A stretch of 64,000 nt of DNA, taken from contig CAJNOQ010000007.1 in assembly GCA_905250885.1 (NCBI GenBank), forward strand, positions 1 through 64,000, in the 5' to 3' direction. The DNA is from Didymodactylos carnosus (lineage: Eukaryota; Rotifera; Eurotatoria; Philodinida; Philodinidae). The position numbers and the translations under genes were made by a program. This document shows positions 47,609 through 62,600 of the stretch, piece by piece; position 1 is the stretch's first letter; each line of letters begins with the position of its first letter. The notes under the pieces were generated by a model that was given only the letters and a program-made list of their open reading frames with translations, ran no database searches and was not told where the DNA came from.

Positions 47609-50600
47609 CTAGATTAAAAAATAGAGAGCATCTTTTAGACCAGATAATGAATTTAAAGGACATACCTGTAATAATCCAATGGGAAATTTCGGATGTAATT
47701 CTGTAGTTATCCATAGACGGAAATCGGGGTGTATTCGGTCACTGTTATTGGTTAGTTGTAATAAAAATTCTTCACAGAAATCCAAAGACAAATGACAATT
47801 TTGTAGCAACACCCAAGAACCGTTCGTATACGCTTGAGACAGTAAACGTCGAGCATGCACCTCTTGCCCTTGACCTTGAACAAAACCGAAATAACAATAT
47901 AAATGAAAATTTAACTGCTCAAAATTCGTTAGTCTTCGTTTTACTTAAAGAAGTATCCATTTCACATAAGAAGACATCTCACTGTTATTCCAATAAAAAT
48001 TTGAAAGAAACATGATATAAATATTTACTTTTCTCTAATTTTAATTCTTCAAGTAGCAGTCAGCCTCTCAGCTTTACACCGGGTTTTCTGGAAACCTCAC
48101 GAATGCTCTTCTCGAATTTCCTTTAACCCTCAAAACAACTGAACCATTGGTTATTGATCATACTAAGTCTTCAAGCAATGTTTGGTTTTTCCAAAAAACA
48201 TCAGAAACTCTCGTGTGAAAACCTAAGCTACGTGAAATGGATTTTCGATTGTTTTCACATAAAAACAAAATTGATAAAAACATTAAAATGTAGTCTATGT
48301 CATCTGGACTATAGTCTGCAATGGAATGAAAGTCTGACAAGTCAATAGGAAGTACTGGGATTGTTAAGAGGATTTTATAGAGATCTTCGGACTATAAGAG
48401 TACTCTTTTTTCACTAATCTGAAGTACAGATCAAATTGAGCAGATAAAATAGAGCATTCTTTCACGAAAGAAGACAACGAAACTAGTTGTATCCCGACAC
48501 GGTCTTCTAAAGATCCTCGCAATAATCGTTTTCTTCTATAAGCAGATATCCCGATCTTGGCCATTGAACAACATCACGTTTCTTTCAAACGGTATTCTAC
48601 AGACAGTGATGCGTGTTTTAATTTGAGAGAATGGTGGTGATGTTCTAATGCTGCTTTATACATACCCATTGAGATGGCATGCCAATCGATCATTTTCTTT
48701 TTTGCTAATGTTTCTATTTGGACTGTTGGATCCGAACCCATTGACAGAAAACAAATCAATGGTGAAGATTTTTCTGATTCATCCCACATTCTTTCCATAT
48801 CCAACACAACACCTTAAACAGGTATAGAAGAATTAAATCGAAAAGTCAAACGTCTTCTCCAGCAGCTACCTTCGACATATTTAGATCCTAATGAATCTTC
48901 AATGTATCTATTTGCTTGTGGTATAAATCGTGATGGAGTGAGAGATCGAACAAGTAATAAACGACGAAAGGGATCTAGTGTTTGATAACCATCAGGTAAC
49001 TCAGCTTTTTCCGGTTCGTCTTTCTACAATATGCATAACGCACTTAGTACTAGCATTTAATAAGTTTTATTAATTTTGAGCGCAGAAATATTATCATTAA
49101 CAAATTTGATAGTTTTTAGCTGATGAGAGAGTAGGAGCAGATAGCAGTTTACAAACTTTATTAGTAAATCCCTCAGTAGATTGTTCGATCATTTGCTGTA
49201 ACACAAAATAATAGTTTTTGATTTTAACTCAGACAAGTTATTTAAAAAAATATATAATTACTTTAAACCATGTTTCCCATCCTATACCATTGCGAGTGAT
49301 CTAAAATATATCAACAGATAAAATAGATGCTGCTGTCTGGCTCATTGGTTCAAAATCTATTTAAACCACGTGTGTTATATTTACTTACAGCATCTAGAAT
49401 CCCAGAGAATTGATATAATTTTGATAATTCAACTAAATTCAACCATGATTCACTTTGTAACCATTTGTAGTTTGAGGGTTTTTGCGGAACTACAAGCATC
49501 AAATATTCTATATGAACTCTTTTTTTTTTTAAGATAAATGTTGATTATTTTATACCAGCTTGTACGTCTAATGATGCTCCTCCTTTGACAAGAGTTTGAA
49601 ATTCATCAAATTTAATTTTTCCTGACTGTTGATCAATTTTAAGTGCAAGCAAAAGCGTAAACATAAATTTGTGCTCTTCATAATAACCACGCACGGCATA
49701 TTTATAAATTTCATACGTTAAAAATTCCAAGATGTTTGTTATACGTTTTGCTGTCACAGGATTCTAAATGTGAGCACAATATAAGCTTATACACAATTTA
49801 AACTCAAAAGATAAGAATTTCTCTAGTCTTACTTTCGGTGATCGTTCAAGTGCTTGATTAAATAATTGTAAAAATTGTTTCAAGGATGTTTGATACATAA
49901 CATTAACCATTGACATTTCGACAATAAGAAAATAGACAATTGATCCACGAGTAGCTACTGGACGATATTCTTCTCGTGCCACATTAATTTTTTGGCTTGT
50001 TTCAGTAGCTATTGCCAGCTTTTGTTTAACATCGGATGATGTAGATTTTGTTGTTTTTAACGTTTTTATTAGATCATCATCGTCGACTAATGAGCCCTAT
50101 AAAAATAAATTTCAAATAATTAATCCACTGGCTAGGTAAATGTTTTTTTAGTCAACTAATAATTAAAAATTATTTATCTTACTTTGGAATTTGTTAATCT
50201 CAATAATAAATTGTCTTCTAATTCTTTCATTCGTTTATTATTTGCTTGAATATCTTCTAACATCTTGACACGTTCTGTTTCTAAATCTGACTTCTCTTTC
50301 AAAATTGTTAAACCCAATAACTGATCTTCTAAACCTTTGATAGTTACAGTAAAATCAATTACCGATGTTTTTGCAGATATTTCTGAAAGTAAAACAAGAA
50401 TAGTTATACCAACAATTGATGCTGTTTAATCGATACTGACCAGGTGTAAATGCTGGATTGGCCAATTTTGTTGTTATATACAAATTAAATCCTTTCAAGA
50501 CATCTACTTCTTTATCGCCTACTTTCACCTTTAATGTTGAACCGGATCGAATGAAATTTTTTTCTAGAACATTGTCTAAAGCTGGATCCAATTCTTCACC

Positions 50601-53600
50601 AACATCTTCAATCAATAATGGTCGACCCAATGATAAACAATCTTCCAAATGTTGACGAAAATGTTTTGATTGCAAATTAGTTGACTAGAATAAATAAAAA
50701 ATATATTTAATAATAATAAGTATTGTCGAATATTAATAGACTGCTGAGAAAGTCAGACAGTAGTAGACATAAATTTTTTGGTGGCTCGACAATCGAGTGG
50801 AAATTTTCTCATACAGACGAACATGCAAATGAGTTTTCCATTCATTTTTCCAGAAAAAAAGACACCAGAAGACGTCTAAACGTATTCTTTTCCTGAGTTG
50901 AATGAAAGACGGGTGTGGAGGATTCTCGATTTTAAGATGCGTCAAAAAGCGTTCTTAGAAGCGTCTTATATGATCTCACCGATAGTTGAGTCTAGACTAG
51001 TCTTCGAGACCAGAAAATCCCTAGAATGCATCTTGATACACTCGTTTAATACTGTTTGATAGACAAAAGATGACTATATTTGCATTTAGACGCGCTTTAA
51101 ATTTTATTCAGTATATTTAAATGATGAAAATTTAAATCTCTTGGCAAACTCCTAGAAGATTCTGGAACTTCATAGTCTACAGATAATAAACTTTTGGTGA
51201 TCCCTCAGGATTACCAGTTTCTACTGTTAATAGTTATTATGCACGGATCTCTCTATCTTTCCCGACTAATTAAGGGTATTAGGATTGATGGTGGATACAA
51301 AAACGTGTCTAGATGCATTCAAAAAGAAAAGTTTTCATTTTTCTGTCAAGACGCATTTATCATACCCGAGATCGGACGTGTGTGAAAGAATTTTGTGAAA
51401 ATAATCAAAAAGATAATCAAAACCTTTCCTTAGTGAGACACGATTGTAGCCCGCAAATTTCTGATTAAAACGAGACATCTCAGCTCTACACGACCTTTCT
51501 TTGCAAAGTTATCCAATTTACACAAAAAATTTGAGCTGAGAATGAACATTTAGGGGCTTTCTGTGTAAATTGTATAACTTTGCAAAGAAAGGTCGCGTAG
51601 AGCTGGCAGATGTCTCGCTTTAATCAGAAATTTGTGGGCTACAATCATGTCTCACTAAGGAAAGATTTTGATTATTTTTCAGAATTTCTGAAAAACTGGT
51701 TTTCCAGAAAACTGGATCTTCAGGAGTCATTGGCACGAACCCTTTTAGGCTTTTTACTATCCTGATACCCTCTATCGATCGACGTATGAACGATTGAAAA
51801 AGGGGTGTTACAGCAGAATAATGTTCCTCGTAAGTTAAGAAGACTACCTTTTGGAAAAATAATCTATTTAAATCTTAAAATCCAATAAATTAGAAAAAGA
51901 TAGTGATAATACTCACTTGCAGATCATTTGCAATTTCTTTATTACGAATCCATGCTTTTCCTTGCCCTTGCGGATCAATCAACAGTGGATACCGCTTAGC
52001 TCTTGTTACAATAATCGCATTTTGTATCGATAATTCATCGTTTGGTAATCCTTGTAATTTCCATTCACCCACCTGAATAAAGTAGCAGACAAATTAGTGT
52101 ACATGTATCAAACAGAACTATATAATATAATAACTTACAACTGTAACATCTGTCAAGTATTCTGAGACATTGAGACCTCTCGTAAACGGAATATTTTGTT
52201 CATTCAACAACTTTTGCCATTCTTTTGCAAGTAATAAACGAAAATCTTGATTAAATGGACCTTGATATGAAAGGAAACCAGTGCACAATAATACATCGCC
52301 AACAAGTCTAGGAAAAACACAACATTTAAGATTCATGTAAAACAGCAGGTAAAAAGGAGCAACTTACTTTACAATTTGTGCTTTAAATTGTTTACTCTGA
52401 TCGGTCCATCTTTTTTGTTCATCTTCTAAGCCTAATATTAATTCTGTTGCAGCATTCATTCGTCTCAACGTTCGATCCAAATCATCTTGCAAACGTTGTT
52501 TGATTGCCATCGCTGAATCGTATTCGGCTTGTGCCGCAGCCACTTCCGCTTCGCGTTTATCTAGCTCACCTTGAGCCATCTGTAACTGATTATTTGCCTT
52601 GACTAAACGGGCTTCTTGTATCGCCAAATTGGCTTTCAATGGCATAACACGTTTATTGACATAAAAGAAATCGGCCATAGCACGTGTCCACGTCAAAAGA
52701 CCGGCAATTGATCCAGCTGCTATATTAGCACCGTCTTTCGTATAATCTGGCGCACGAAAATATGTTTGAAGTAGTTCAATTTGTTCATCATTAATACGAT
52801 CTCGAGGAAACGTTTGTAATTGGGCTAAAAAGGATGTATCAGACATAAACTAAAATAAAAGATAAACGATGAATGAGATAATATAAATGCATATAAATTT
52901 TCTCACCCTCAGTGAACTTTCCCAGGATGGTTCTAGACTCTCTGTTTCTTTATCAAATCTTATTGGATTTGTTAATGGTCGTACAAAAAGAATCAATACA
53001 CAATCCATAATACGACGAATTAAGTTCGGTGGTTTGCCTAATCGACGAACAACAGCTATATCACCTGGTGTGATCGTTTTTAAAGCTTCTTCAGCTTCCT
53101 AAAGGACAATAAGATAGTTAGACGGAAGAAAATAGAAAACTGTTTTTAAGAAACTCATCATACCAATAGTGCTGGTCTAGCATTTTCCAGTTCAGCATTT
53201 GCTTGCAACTTATCACGATTTATTTCATCGACAAGCGCTTGTGCAACATCTTTAACACGCTGAACTTTTTTTTTAACAATTTCAGCTTCATTTTTTGTAA
53301 CAGCAACTTCTTTCAATACCTGAGAGTAGAAGTCTAATAGAATATTATTCTTATAGATATGCACGAAAGCAACAAACCTCATCTGCTTTTTTATTTGCAA
53401 CGTCCAATTCTTTTTCTTTGACAGTTAACTCTTCTTTCATCGAATGAACAGCTTTTTCAGCTTCGGCTAATTTTGTTAAACCTATAGATAGTTAAGTTAG
53501 GTATAGATAATTAATATAAGTGATAAAAACAAAAGCATTATACCTTCATTCATTCTCTTGGCCATTGATTCAATTTCTTGTAATTTTTGTTCATATATTT

Positions 53601-56600
53601 CTTTGTAACCATTAATAAATGATAAATACGATTTTGGTGTTACATGTGTGGCCCGACGATATTTTTGAAAATATTGAAGACAATATTCAGCTACACCATC
53701 ATGTACAGCACCCATACATTGAACTAAGTCTTTCTTGTTGGCATCTGAACACACAATATAGAATGAAGAGAGAAAATGATCAGCAACAGCAACTAAAGCA
53801 TCTTTGGGCCACCGTTGAAACCAATCTATGGTACATCCAGATATTAATCCGGGAAATTGTAGACCTAAACATTGTAATTCCATATTCAATATACATTAAT
53901 TACAAATAATCTATGACAGACCTCTTTTTCTAAATTTTTCTCCAACAGGTGAAAAACATAGGACAACATGTAAATTTTGTCGAACACGTGTAAGAAAATA
54001 ATCGTATAAATTTTCATTTGTTGGTGCACGTCTTGGATATTGTTTTTTCATTATCGGTATTAATTCTTGACATATTTCATCTATTTCATCACGTGCAAAC
54101 ATACCAGGAACCTTGAATGAAGATAAATTATTAAATAATATTAAAGTTTATAACAAGAAAAAATACGTACAACTCCTGATGACAGAACATTGTTGATATA
54201 TTCCAAAAATGATTCATCTTTAATATCTTGATCAGAAAATATAAATGTAATACCTTTGCCTGCTTTGCCAGCAGTACGATATAATGTTTTCAAATCTTCA
54301 AGTAAATTATTCGTATTGTAAGCTCTAGAAAAAAAATGAACGAATTCCCTTCTTTTTTTTTCAATCGTTTATTTATGTTATTTCTGCTCACCTTGTTAAT
54401 GTAATTTGAAATGTTTTGTATCCGGCAATAAATGATGCCAACTTTGTCAGTGATTGTTTTCCTGAGCCGCCCACACCCACTAATAAAGCATTTCCTCTCG
54501 GTGTTCGAATAATTCTCGATATTTTAATTAAATGTGTCATGGCATCTTTGAAAAATACCAAATCCATTCCAGAACCACGAATACTTTCATTATATTGACT
54601 TATATACATTTTTAAACGTTCTTCTAATTGTTCAAATGAAGCAATCTAAAATTCAATGAAAAACATCATTTGAACATTTCTAGTAACGTAAATTATTATT
54701 AACATACAGGTTCGTAGATTTTTGGTGCTTCGAAATCAGCATCTTCGGGTTCATCACCAGTTGGTTCAGGTACATCTCTATAAATGCAAAAATAAATATT
54801 ATTTCTTCTTATTATTACTTAATATTTTGATTTATTAGTATTTTCAAATATTATTTTTTGAGAAAGCTAAGAATGATAAAAATAAAATGTGCATCATTTC
54901 AATTAGTTTAAACCACTTCAAAGTGAACGAGTGAGTATTTTAACTATCACAACAACAATAAAGTCTATTGTAACGTACCAAAATGTTAAAAATGAGTGTG
55001 AGTCGTGCTCATGGGAATGTTGATGTCAGATAAATTCCTATTCCTGTTACTTTTTAGTAAAAAGAAAAATGAGACAGAGGTCCTAAAGAGATTACTTTTT
55101 GTCGAGTAAATACAATTTATTTTTCTTGTTTTTATTTGTTGGAATCTTTAGAAATAGTTGATATTCTTCTTTTTAAAAGAAGTTACATGTAAAGAAAAAA
55201 AGAGTCAAAAAATAAAGCTTAGATAATGTAGCTCATAGAGCTAGAATAATTATAAGCTTTTTTTTCTTTACTACCTTAGAAAATCGACAAACATATCATT
55301 TGGTTTAACCCATGGCAAATATTTTTCACCTAATTCTTCTCCAACGACACGATCAATTGTTTTAAAATACCAACGGTAATCGTCTTGTCCGGTAAATCTA
55401 AGCATGTGAAGTGAAGTATACAGCAAAAATAGTTCTCAATCATATATATTGTGATATTTTTTAACTTCTTGCTAATAACGTGAATAATTATGTGAAAAAT
55501 CGATAGATACATGCAAACAGTGATTTGTTTATTAAAATTCATGCTTGCTAGTATCTACAATCGATCAAAATAGTGCGTTTAGTGTTTAGAAAAATACTTC
55601 TGTGATCATTTTCTTTTTTTAGTGTTCAACAACAATCAAGTAAATTGACGATGAAATGTATAGAAACAACCTGAGAAAATCGACAAAATATGCTAAGGAT
55701 GTCGTGTATTCTCCATAGTGGACATTTAATTCTTCTTCAGCTACACGTTTAAACGTTTTTTTAAACCATGTTATATCCTCTTCTGTTACAAATCTATGTA
55801 TAGAAAACAGTAGTAGAAATTAAAATATCAAGATCATTTTTTCTGTAACAGTATTTTGATAGGATCTTTCTTAACGGTATTTTATGGATATTGAATCAAG
55901 AAAATCATTATTGATGTTACTTACCTATCACAGATGACTCTTGTACATTCATGTTTCCATAACTGAATCAGAATTTTTTCTTTATTAATTACTTGTGGTA
56001 TTGTATTAATCATTCCTTGCCATATTCTCGATAAATCACGTAAATTAAATACATAATGAAATTTAGCCGGTGTGGGTAACATTTTCACCTTTGTTAATTG
56101 CCATAGACGTCTTGTAGCTGGTACAAGACGTTCGACTAAATTCCGTACTTCATCTGTAAAACCACGTTCTTTACAATAATGACCCAAGCCAATGACACTA
56201 AATATTTTATCAATTGACGTATTCGATGGTAATGTACAATTAAAGATAGCAAATTGACGTTTTAAACGTTGCGGAATATCATTTCGACCACCTCCCGGAT
56301 GAATCATTGCAGCTAAAAACTAAAACATGACCGTACTACTATTTGTCTCGTACTAACAAGGAAACCTTTTGAGGTGATCAAATGCTTTTTTAATTAAAGC
56401 TACTTTTTTCTTAGAAAACGTTAAATGTTAGAAAATCCAAATATTTTACTGTAGTTCAGATTAATATTTTTTTAATTCGATTATAACTTGTTCGATAATT
56501 CTAAGAATTTTTCCACATAGGCAACTCGATAAGCTCTACAAACGGGCTAGATTAGAATCTCTTGATTTTTAGATTCAGCGTAGGTCTCTAAAGATCAGAC

Positions 56601-59600
56601 TTTTAAAGATCCACTCAAAAGCCCAATAAGGAGGCAAATTGACATCAGATTCGTGATCAGGATCAAGAATTAACGTAGAAAAAATAATTAGGAAAACTTT
56701 TGATTGCATAGAAAGGTATCCTCGAAACTATTAAATAATACGTACTTGCATATCAACGATGCTAATAAATTCTCCTGGTTTTTCTAATGAATAAAATCCA
56801 CCCTGTTCAATAAGTTGACGAACAATTTCATTTGTTATTTGATCGCCCCATTCGTTTATTGTCGGCATATTAATATCATCGATAAAGAGGGTCATCTTCT
56901 TGCCAGCCGGAGGACCGTAGGTTGAACCAACACGTTTATCAACATAACTTTCAATTATACGCTAAAGTAACAAAGATAAAGTAAAATATGGAATATAGTA
57001 GGTATATAATTCATACTTGAACCATATTTGGTGTGGTAGCTGATGAGAAATTAACAGTTTTTGCAGCATGTTCTTCGGCATTATATTTATCCATATAACT
57101 CTGGATTATCACCGTTTTAGCTGTACCTTGTTCACCAATTAATAGCACAGGCTAATAATAAAAATTTTCATTAGGAGGTGAAACTGCAGGCTTCCTGTGA
57201 TTTTTATGAGCGATTACCTTATTTTGTTTCGCGATTGTATGTATTAAAAAGTCTGTTCTGACATTATCCACATTTGGCACCAAAATTGATGAATATTCGG
57301 GATCATGATCTTTTGGATATACATACTCCGTTACAACCGTGTTCCAATGAGTCCATTGACCTAAGTATATTCATCGGACATTATGTGTATTTGTATTATT
57401 ATCAATATCTTGGCTCACCTTTGTCATTGACAAAATAATCGAATATTGATTCTTCGGTATTTAATTGTACAGCCGGCGTATCCAATCGAAGTCCATCATG
57501 ATTTGTTAATATATATTCTTGTAAATGACCACGATCATCTAATTCTAAAAATGCGCCTACACTCCACATGATGGCAAAGACGTATAAACGTTCAATATGC
57601 AATTGATTTAATTGTTCTTTAGCATCTTTAGCAGGCAATAAACCATTCAATAGTTTGCATGCCTAGAAATATTGTGCGAAATTACAAAACTAGTAGAATA
57701 CTAACAAGCTTATCGACTTACTTGTGTGACAATCATACATTCAAGTACAGGCATTTTTGATTTGAGATATAAAGCAAAATATCGATATAATAGAGGAAAT
57801 GATGATTCAAATAAACGCATGAGTATGTCACCATCATGAATTGAACGATCACGTTTTATCCAGCCCTAAAATGAAATATTAAAGATACTAAACGAATTGA
57901 CAAAAATAGAGATGAATCATGTATCTTACTTGTATTAATGGTTTCCAATCTAATCCAGAACTACTCATGTAGACCATACCATTTCTAGATACCGTTGCTG
58001 GTGATGCATTATCAATATTATGTACTTCAAATATTATTTTACAATTAGAAGCCATTGATATTCGATCACCATTTGCTAATGTCAATGACTTATTATCATC
58101 CAATACAGAGTTCAAATTTTCAATCCATATGGCATCTACAGGACCATCGAGTACCAACCAGATAAATTCACCTTTTTTTGTACGCAATGTACGTCGCCAT
58201 AGTGTGGAGAAAATTCCATCTGTCCAATCATTTGTAGCTGCATCTAATCGGCCAAACATTTGCGGTGCAGTAATGGCTTTTGGATTCATACGCATTTCAC
58301 GATGTGGTTCACCACAAATGGTCATTGCTTTCATCAATGTGTGAATACAACAAGTTTTGCCGACACCTGTAGGACCCAATGTCATCATTCCATGACGGAC
58401 ACGTTGTGTTTCGTATAACTAAATAAATACAAGAAACAGTTATATATCAGAAAGGAAAAGAAACCGCTTAGATATGATGAATCAGCATCGTTCATTGTGT
58501 CCTTAGAAGACACGTATTACTGTAGTCTAAGAAAAAAAGATGATAACATTAGTTTACTTGTATAATTTTTAATATCCATGGTGGATGACTAATGAGACCG
58601 GCTGCTTGTGCTTCTTTATTAATAGCTGATTCCAGATCAGCATACTTTTCTTTTTCAAGTCTGATATTTGGAAATAAATCATTGATTAACGAAATAAATA
58701 GTGGTTCATCTTCATCCACCTAAATACATACAATATCATGATTTTCTTGTGATTATATAATATACAGTTCAATGACTAATACACTAAGACTTTGGGGGAA
58801 AATTGTTTATCATCACGAGGTAGAACGCGATGTCAGACAGAAATTTCACGTCCCAGCGAATCCTTCACAAATGAACTACGTACCAATTAAATTAACTCAA
58901 TGTACATAGAAAGGACTCTGACAAGACTTGTGAGTAGTATAGGTACTTATAATTGGTTAAACTATTTAACCCTGTTAAATAGTTGGATACACACACTCAT
59001 TATACGCTTTTCCTTTATTATTCTGCGTTTATCAATCTTACATACCAGTTTTGATAGATTCATATCTCGCAATACTCTCATGACAATTGTTTTTTCTTGA
59101 TCACTTTTGTTTGCTCGTTTAACAGCACCCAATGTTCTCAGCACTGACAAAATATTTCTCAAACCAAAATCATAATGAACCTAAATTATATGGTATTTAT
59201 ATACAATTTGTAGAACATAAATTAGATGAACTATTTACTTGTTTACTCAATTGTTCTTCGCATAGTTTATACAATGTATAAAATTTTTTTGATAATGGCA
59301 CATTCTCGCGAAAACCACATGCAGCCATTTTTACACGAATAATTGGTAGACGATCGGGAACCATCATAGCAACAGAACGAAAATTGATTTTTAGATTTTC
59401 CGGTAATTCTTGACGACCAGCATAACCAGGATTCTACAAAAAGATATCGTAAAATTAGCTTCAACAAAGAGTATGATTTATTTAATAAATGAAATACCAT
59501 AGTCAAGAATATTCCAAATTCCATATTCATTTCGACCATATCACCATCAGTAAATGTAAACTGTCGTTTTTTTTCTTTCTTACATGCTAAAATAATGGCG

Positions 59601-62600
59601 ATTTGTTGGGCGGCCACCGATAGTACGGGCAAATCGATTCGATTAAATTCATCGAAACATCCGAATGATCCTGATTGAGCAAGTCCCTTAAATATTCGAC
59701 CAAGACCACGAAAATCCATTTGATCCGAACAATTAAATACGACAACATATTTTCCTAAGCAACGACCCATATCTTTCACCGTTTCAGTTTTACCTAAAAG
59801 AAGATGAAGAATGAACCATGGTCCATCGCCACAGGTAGTACTATCATATCATATAAAGTTTTTTCAACCATGTACGATGGATGATTTTAGTTCGTAATGA
59901 GGACATCAACATTTCTGGATACAAATCTTTTTTCGCAGATTATCATCGTTCTACCGTTATATAACTGTTTACTAAAAAATTATTTTTTTGAAAAATATTA
60001 TCACGGTGTCGGACGATTTGTGCTAATGTTCACCTTTTTTAAAATTTCTTAACATGGAAGTTTAGCGATCCCTCGGTGATATTAAGTCCTAACAGAAATT
60101 TTTTTTATTAATCTGTAGCTGGGCAGGCCACTATTTATTCTTAAGATCTTTTACAAATTAAGGATTTTGTGAAGGTAACAGGAAAAGAACAAATTCTACA
60201 TTCACTATAACTTGACTTCTAGTAAAAGTTTTCTCGCTATTCTGAAAGAGTTAACAAATTTTTTTTCACACGAAAAGACATTGAATTTTATATCCGAGTA
60301 ATAGAAAGCTGAAAAGAATGATTCTCATCTCTTGACTAAATATTTGTATTGTTTCTCGCTCTACCTACCTCTTCGAGGCATGGCGCGGGTCCGAGTCCAG
60401 ACTGAAAGATTGTTTTGAAGGACTCGGACTCAAGTTTTTGTATCCAGGGCTCAGTAAATTAAAAAAGAGAAATAAACCATCCTCATCGAAAAAGATTACC
60501 GGACTCGGACTCGTCTAAGCCTGACCTCTTCTAAAAAACGGCATTTTTTTGTCCGTTGTCTTGATTTTCGATCTTCGAAGGAGATCTTGGTATACGGATA
60601 CTTTTTTTCAGTAAGTCTTAAAGTAAATAATCTTTCTAACACGTAGATTTATACAAGAAGCTCTTCTCGTCAAAATAAGATGTTCTGAAACTCTGTGTCC
60701 TTGTGCTAAAGAGTTAAACATCTTTTCCCACAAGCTTCTGTTGTATCAAATAACGTTTTCTCTCAAAATCGCTGTTTTTATGATTTCTCGATATTTTCTG
60801 TTCAGAAAGATAATGGAAAGTTTGATTAGTAATTAAAGTGAAGCGGATACTTACTTACGGATACATCGTCAAAGAGAATTTTTGACCGATGATATCTGAT
60901 ACAAATGAATAGAACGAATAATTCACGTTCTATCTGTTGTAGACATAAGTATTAAAACCCATTCAAACTCTCTAATATCTTTCTGAACGGAGAGGTTTTT
61001 CAGAAAATTTTGGATAATTGCATGATGAAATTCTGAGAATATCTCATATTTCTTACCAGTTCCTGCTGGTCCCGCTGGTGCCCCGCCCATTGACATGTGA
61101 AGAGCTTGTGCTAACGTTATATAACATCGATCAGTCAATGGTGTAATGACCAAACGTTCGGTGCATCCCAAAAATTCATTTTGATATGTGAAATCAACAT
61201 CTGTGATCGATATTTGAACTTTATCCAATTCTTCATTGAAATAAAATCTTGTTTGTTTCAACCAGTCAAAATCAGATATTGAACGAATACTTCCCGCGAC
61301 TAATTCATCAAATATATCTTTTTGATGTACATGAATGGTAATGAGTGTCTCATATTTTGTGCGTTCAACTTTTGACAGATCTCTGGTTGTTTGATCAATG
61401 AGTAAATCCAAAAGATCACCAAATAATTTTGATGTTTGTCTCATTAGATTTTTATCCGATTTGGCGTTTTTCAAGGCATTAGTAGCATCACGAGTCCAAA
61501 TCAATTGTATACCTGAAAAAGAATTTTATTCGTCAAAGAAATCATACAGATAAACTAATAAATGTACAACTTACCTAGCAGGCCAACTTGTGCTGGATAT
61601 GTATTCAAAAATTCGATCAGATTAAATGAACCCGAATCCGATAGGGCATTGTAAGCTTGTCGAATGACACCATGTAACGATTTTTGAGATTCTTTTAATA
61701 GCGACATAAGCCATACTTCAACATTGCCCTCAGCTTTTACCGGTTTTTCTAACTAAAATAATTTAATAATAACTCATTTATCTTTACAACTGTTCATAGC
61801 TATTTACTTACTTCAATTGTTTCTCCTTCTGATGATTCAATTGACAATATTTTATCATATTCTTTATCGTGAAATCGTACTGTCTTTATATTATCGAAAA
61901 CAGACAATAAATGAGCTTTAATTGTATGTGGATCACTTGCTTGCCCAAGAATTTCGAGTAATGCTGGATCTGATACAAAGAAAAATCTTGGAAATAATAA
62001 ACGTTTTCGTTCTAAATAACCGGTCAATGATTTTTGACATAATTCTAATTGTTCAAGAAGATGAGGTAATAGTTGTTTAAGTGCTTCATCTGCTGTACAA
62101 CATTGAACGACAGCCGGTTGTTCATGAGCTTTTGACATAATTTTTAGCCATGATTTATCGATGGATGAAAAACGTTTAGCTTCTTGAGGTAACTGTTTAG
62201 CAATATCACCACCAACAAAAACAGCTTCTAAATAAACCCATAAATTTTGTACACGCATCCAATTTTCAATAATTTCATTGGTATCTGTCAAATCTTTAAC
62301 CCATCTTTGAATATGTTTACGAAAAGGAACGTTATATCTGAAAAAAATACAAAAATCAATTAGAGAAATAATGAAAAATACATCTTCAAATACTCAAGGC
62401 CGTAAATTGCGGATGGGGGGAGGGAGACGGGGGTGTACACTCCCTCAAAAAGAAAAATTTGTCTTATCCTAATTAAAATTTTTTTTCTTACACCTCCCCC
62501 AACGTTGACTTCCTGTTTACGGCCCTGCAAATACTTACCGGTTACTCATTAGCGATCCTAATAACATGAGCGAATCTTCTAATAATCCAATTACTTCTAG

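Noticed and set aside
49100-49195. Open stretch with a good acceptor inside dynein intron 49024-49261, reading [19 protein letters not shown]
   Set aside because: It meets a stop without a usable donor in frame, and the flanking exons join directly to give the canonical [16 protein letters not shown]. At most it is a poison exon.
58129-58344. Plus-strand frames over dynein exons, here and at 62566-62760, 63535-63750 and similar places
   Set aside because: They are antisense shadows of strongly conserved dynein coding sequence.
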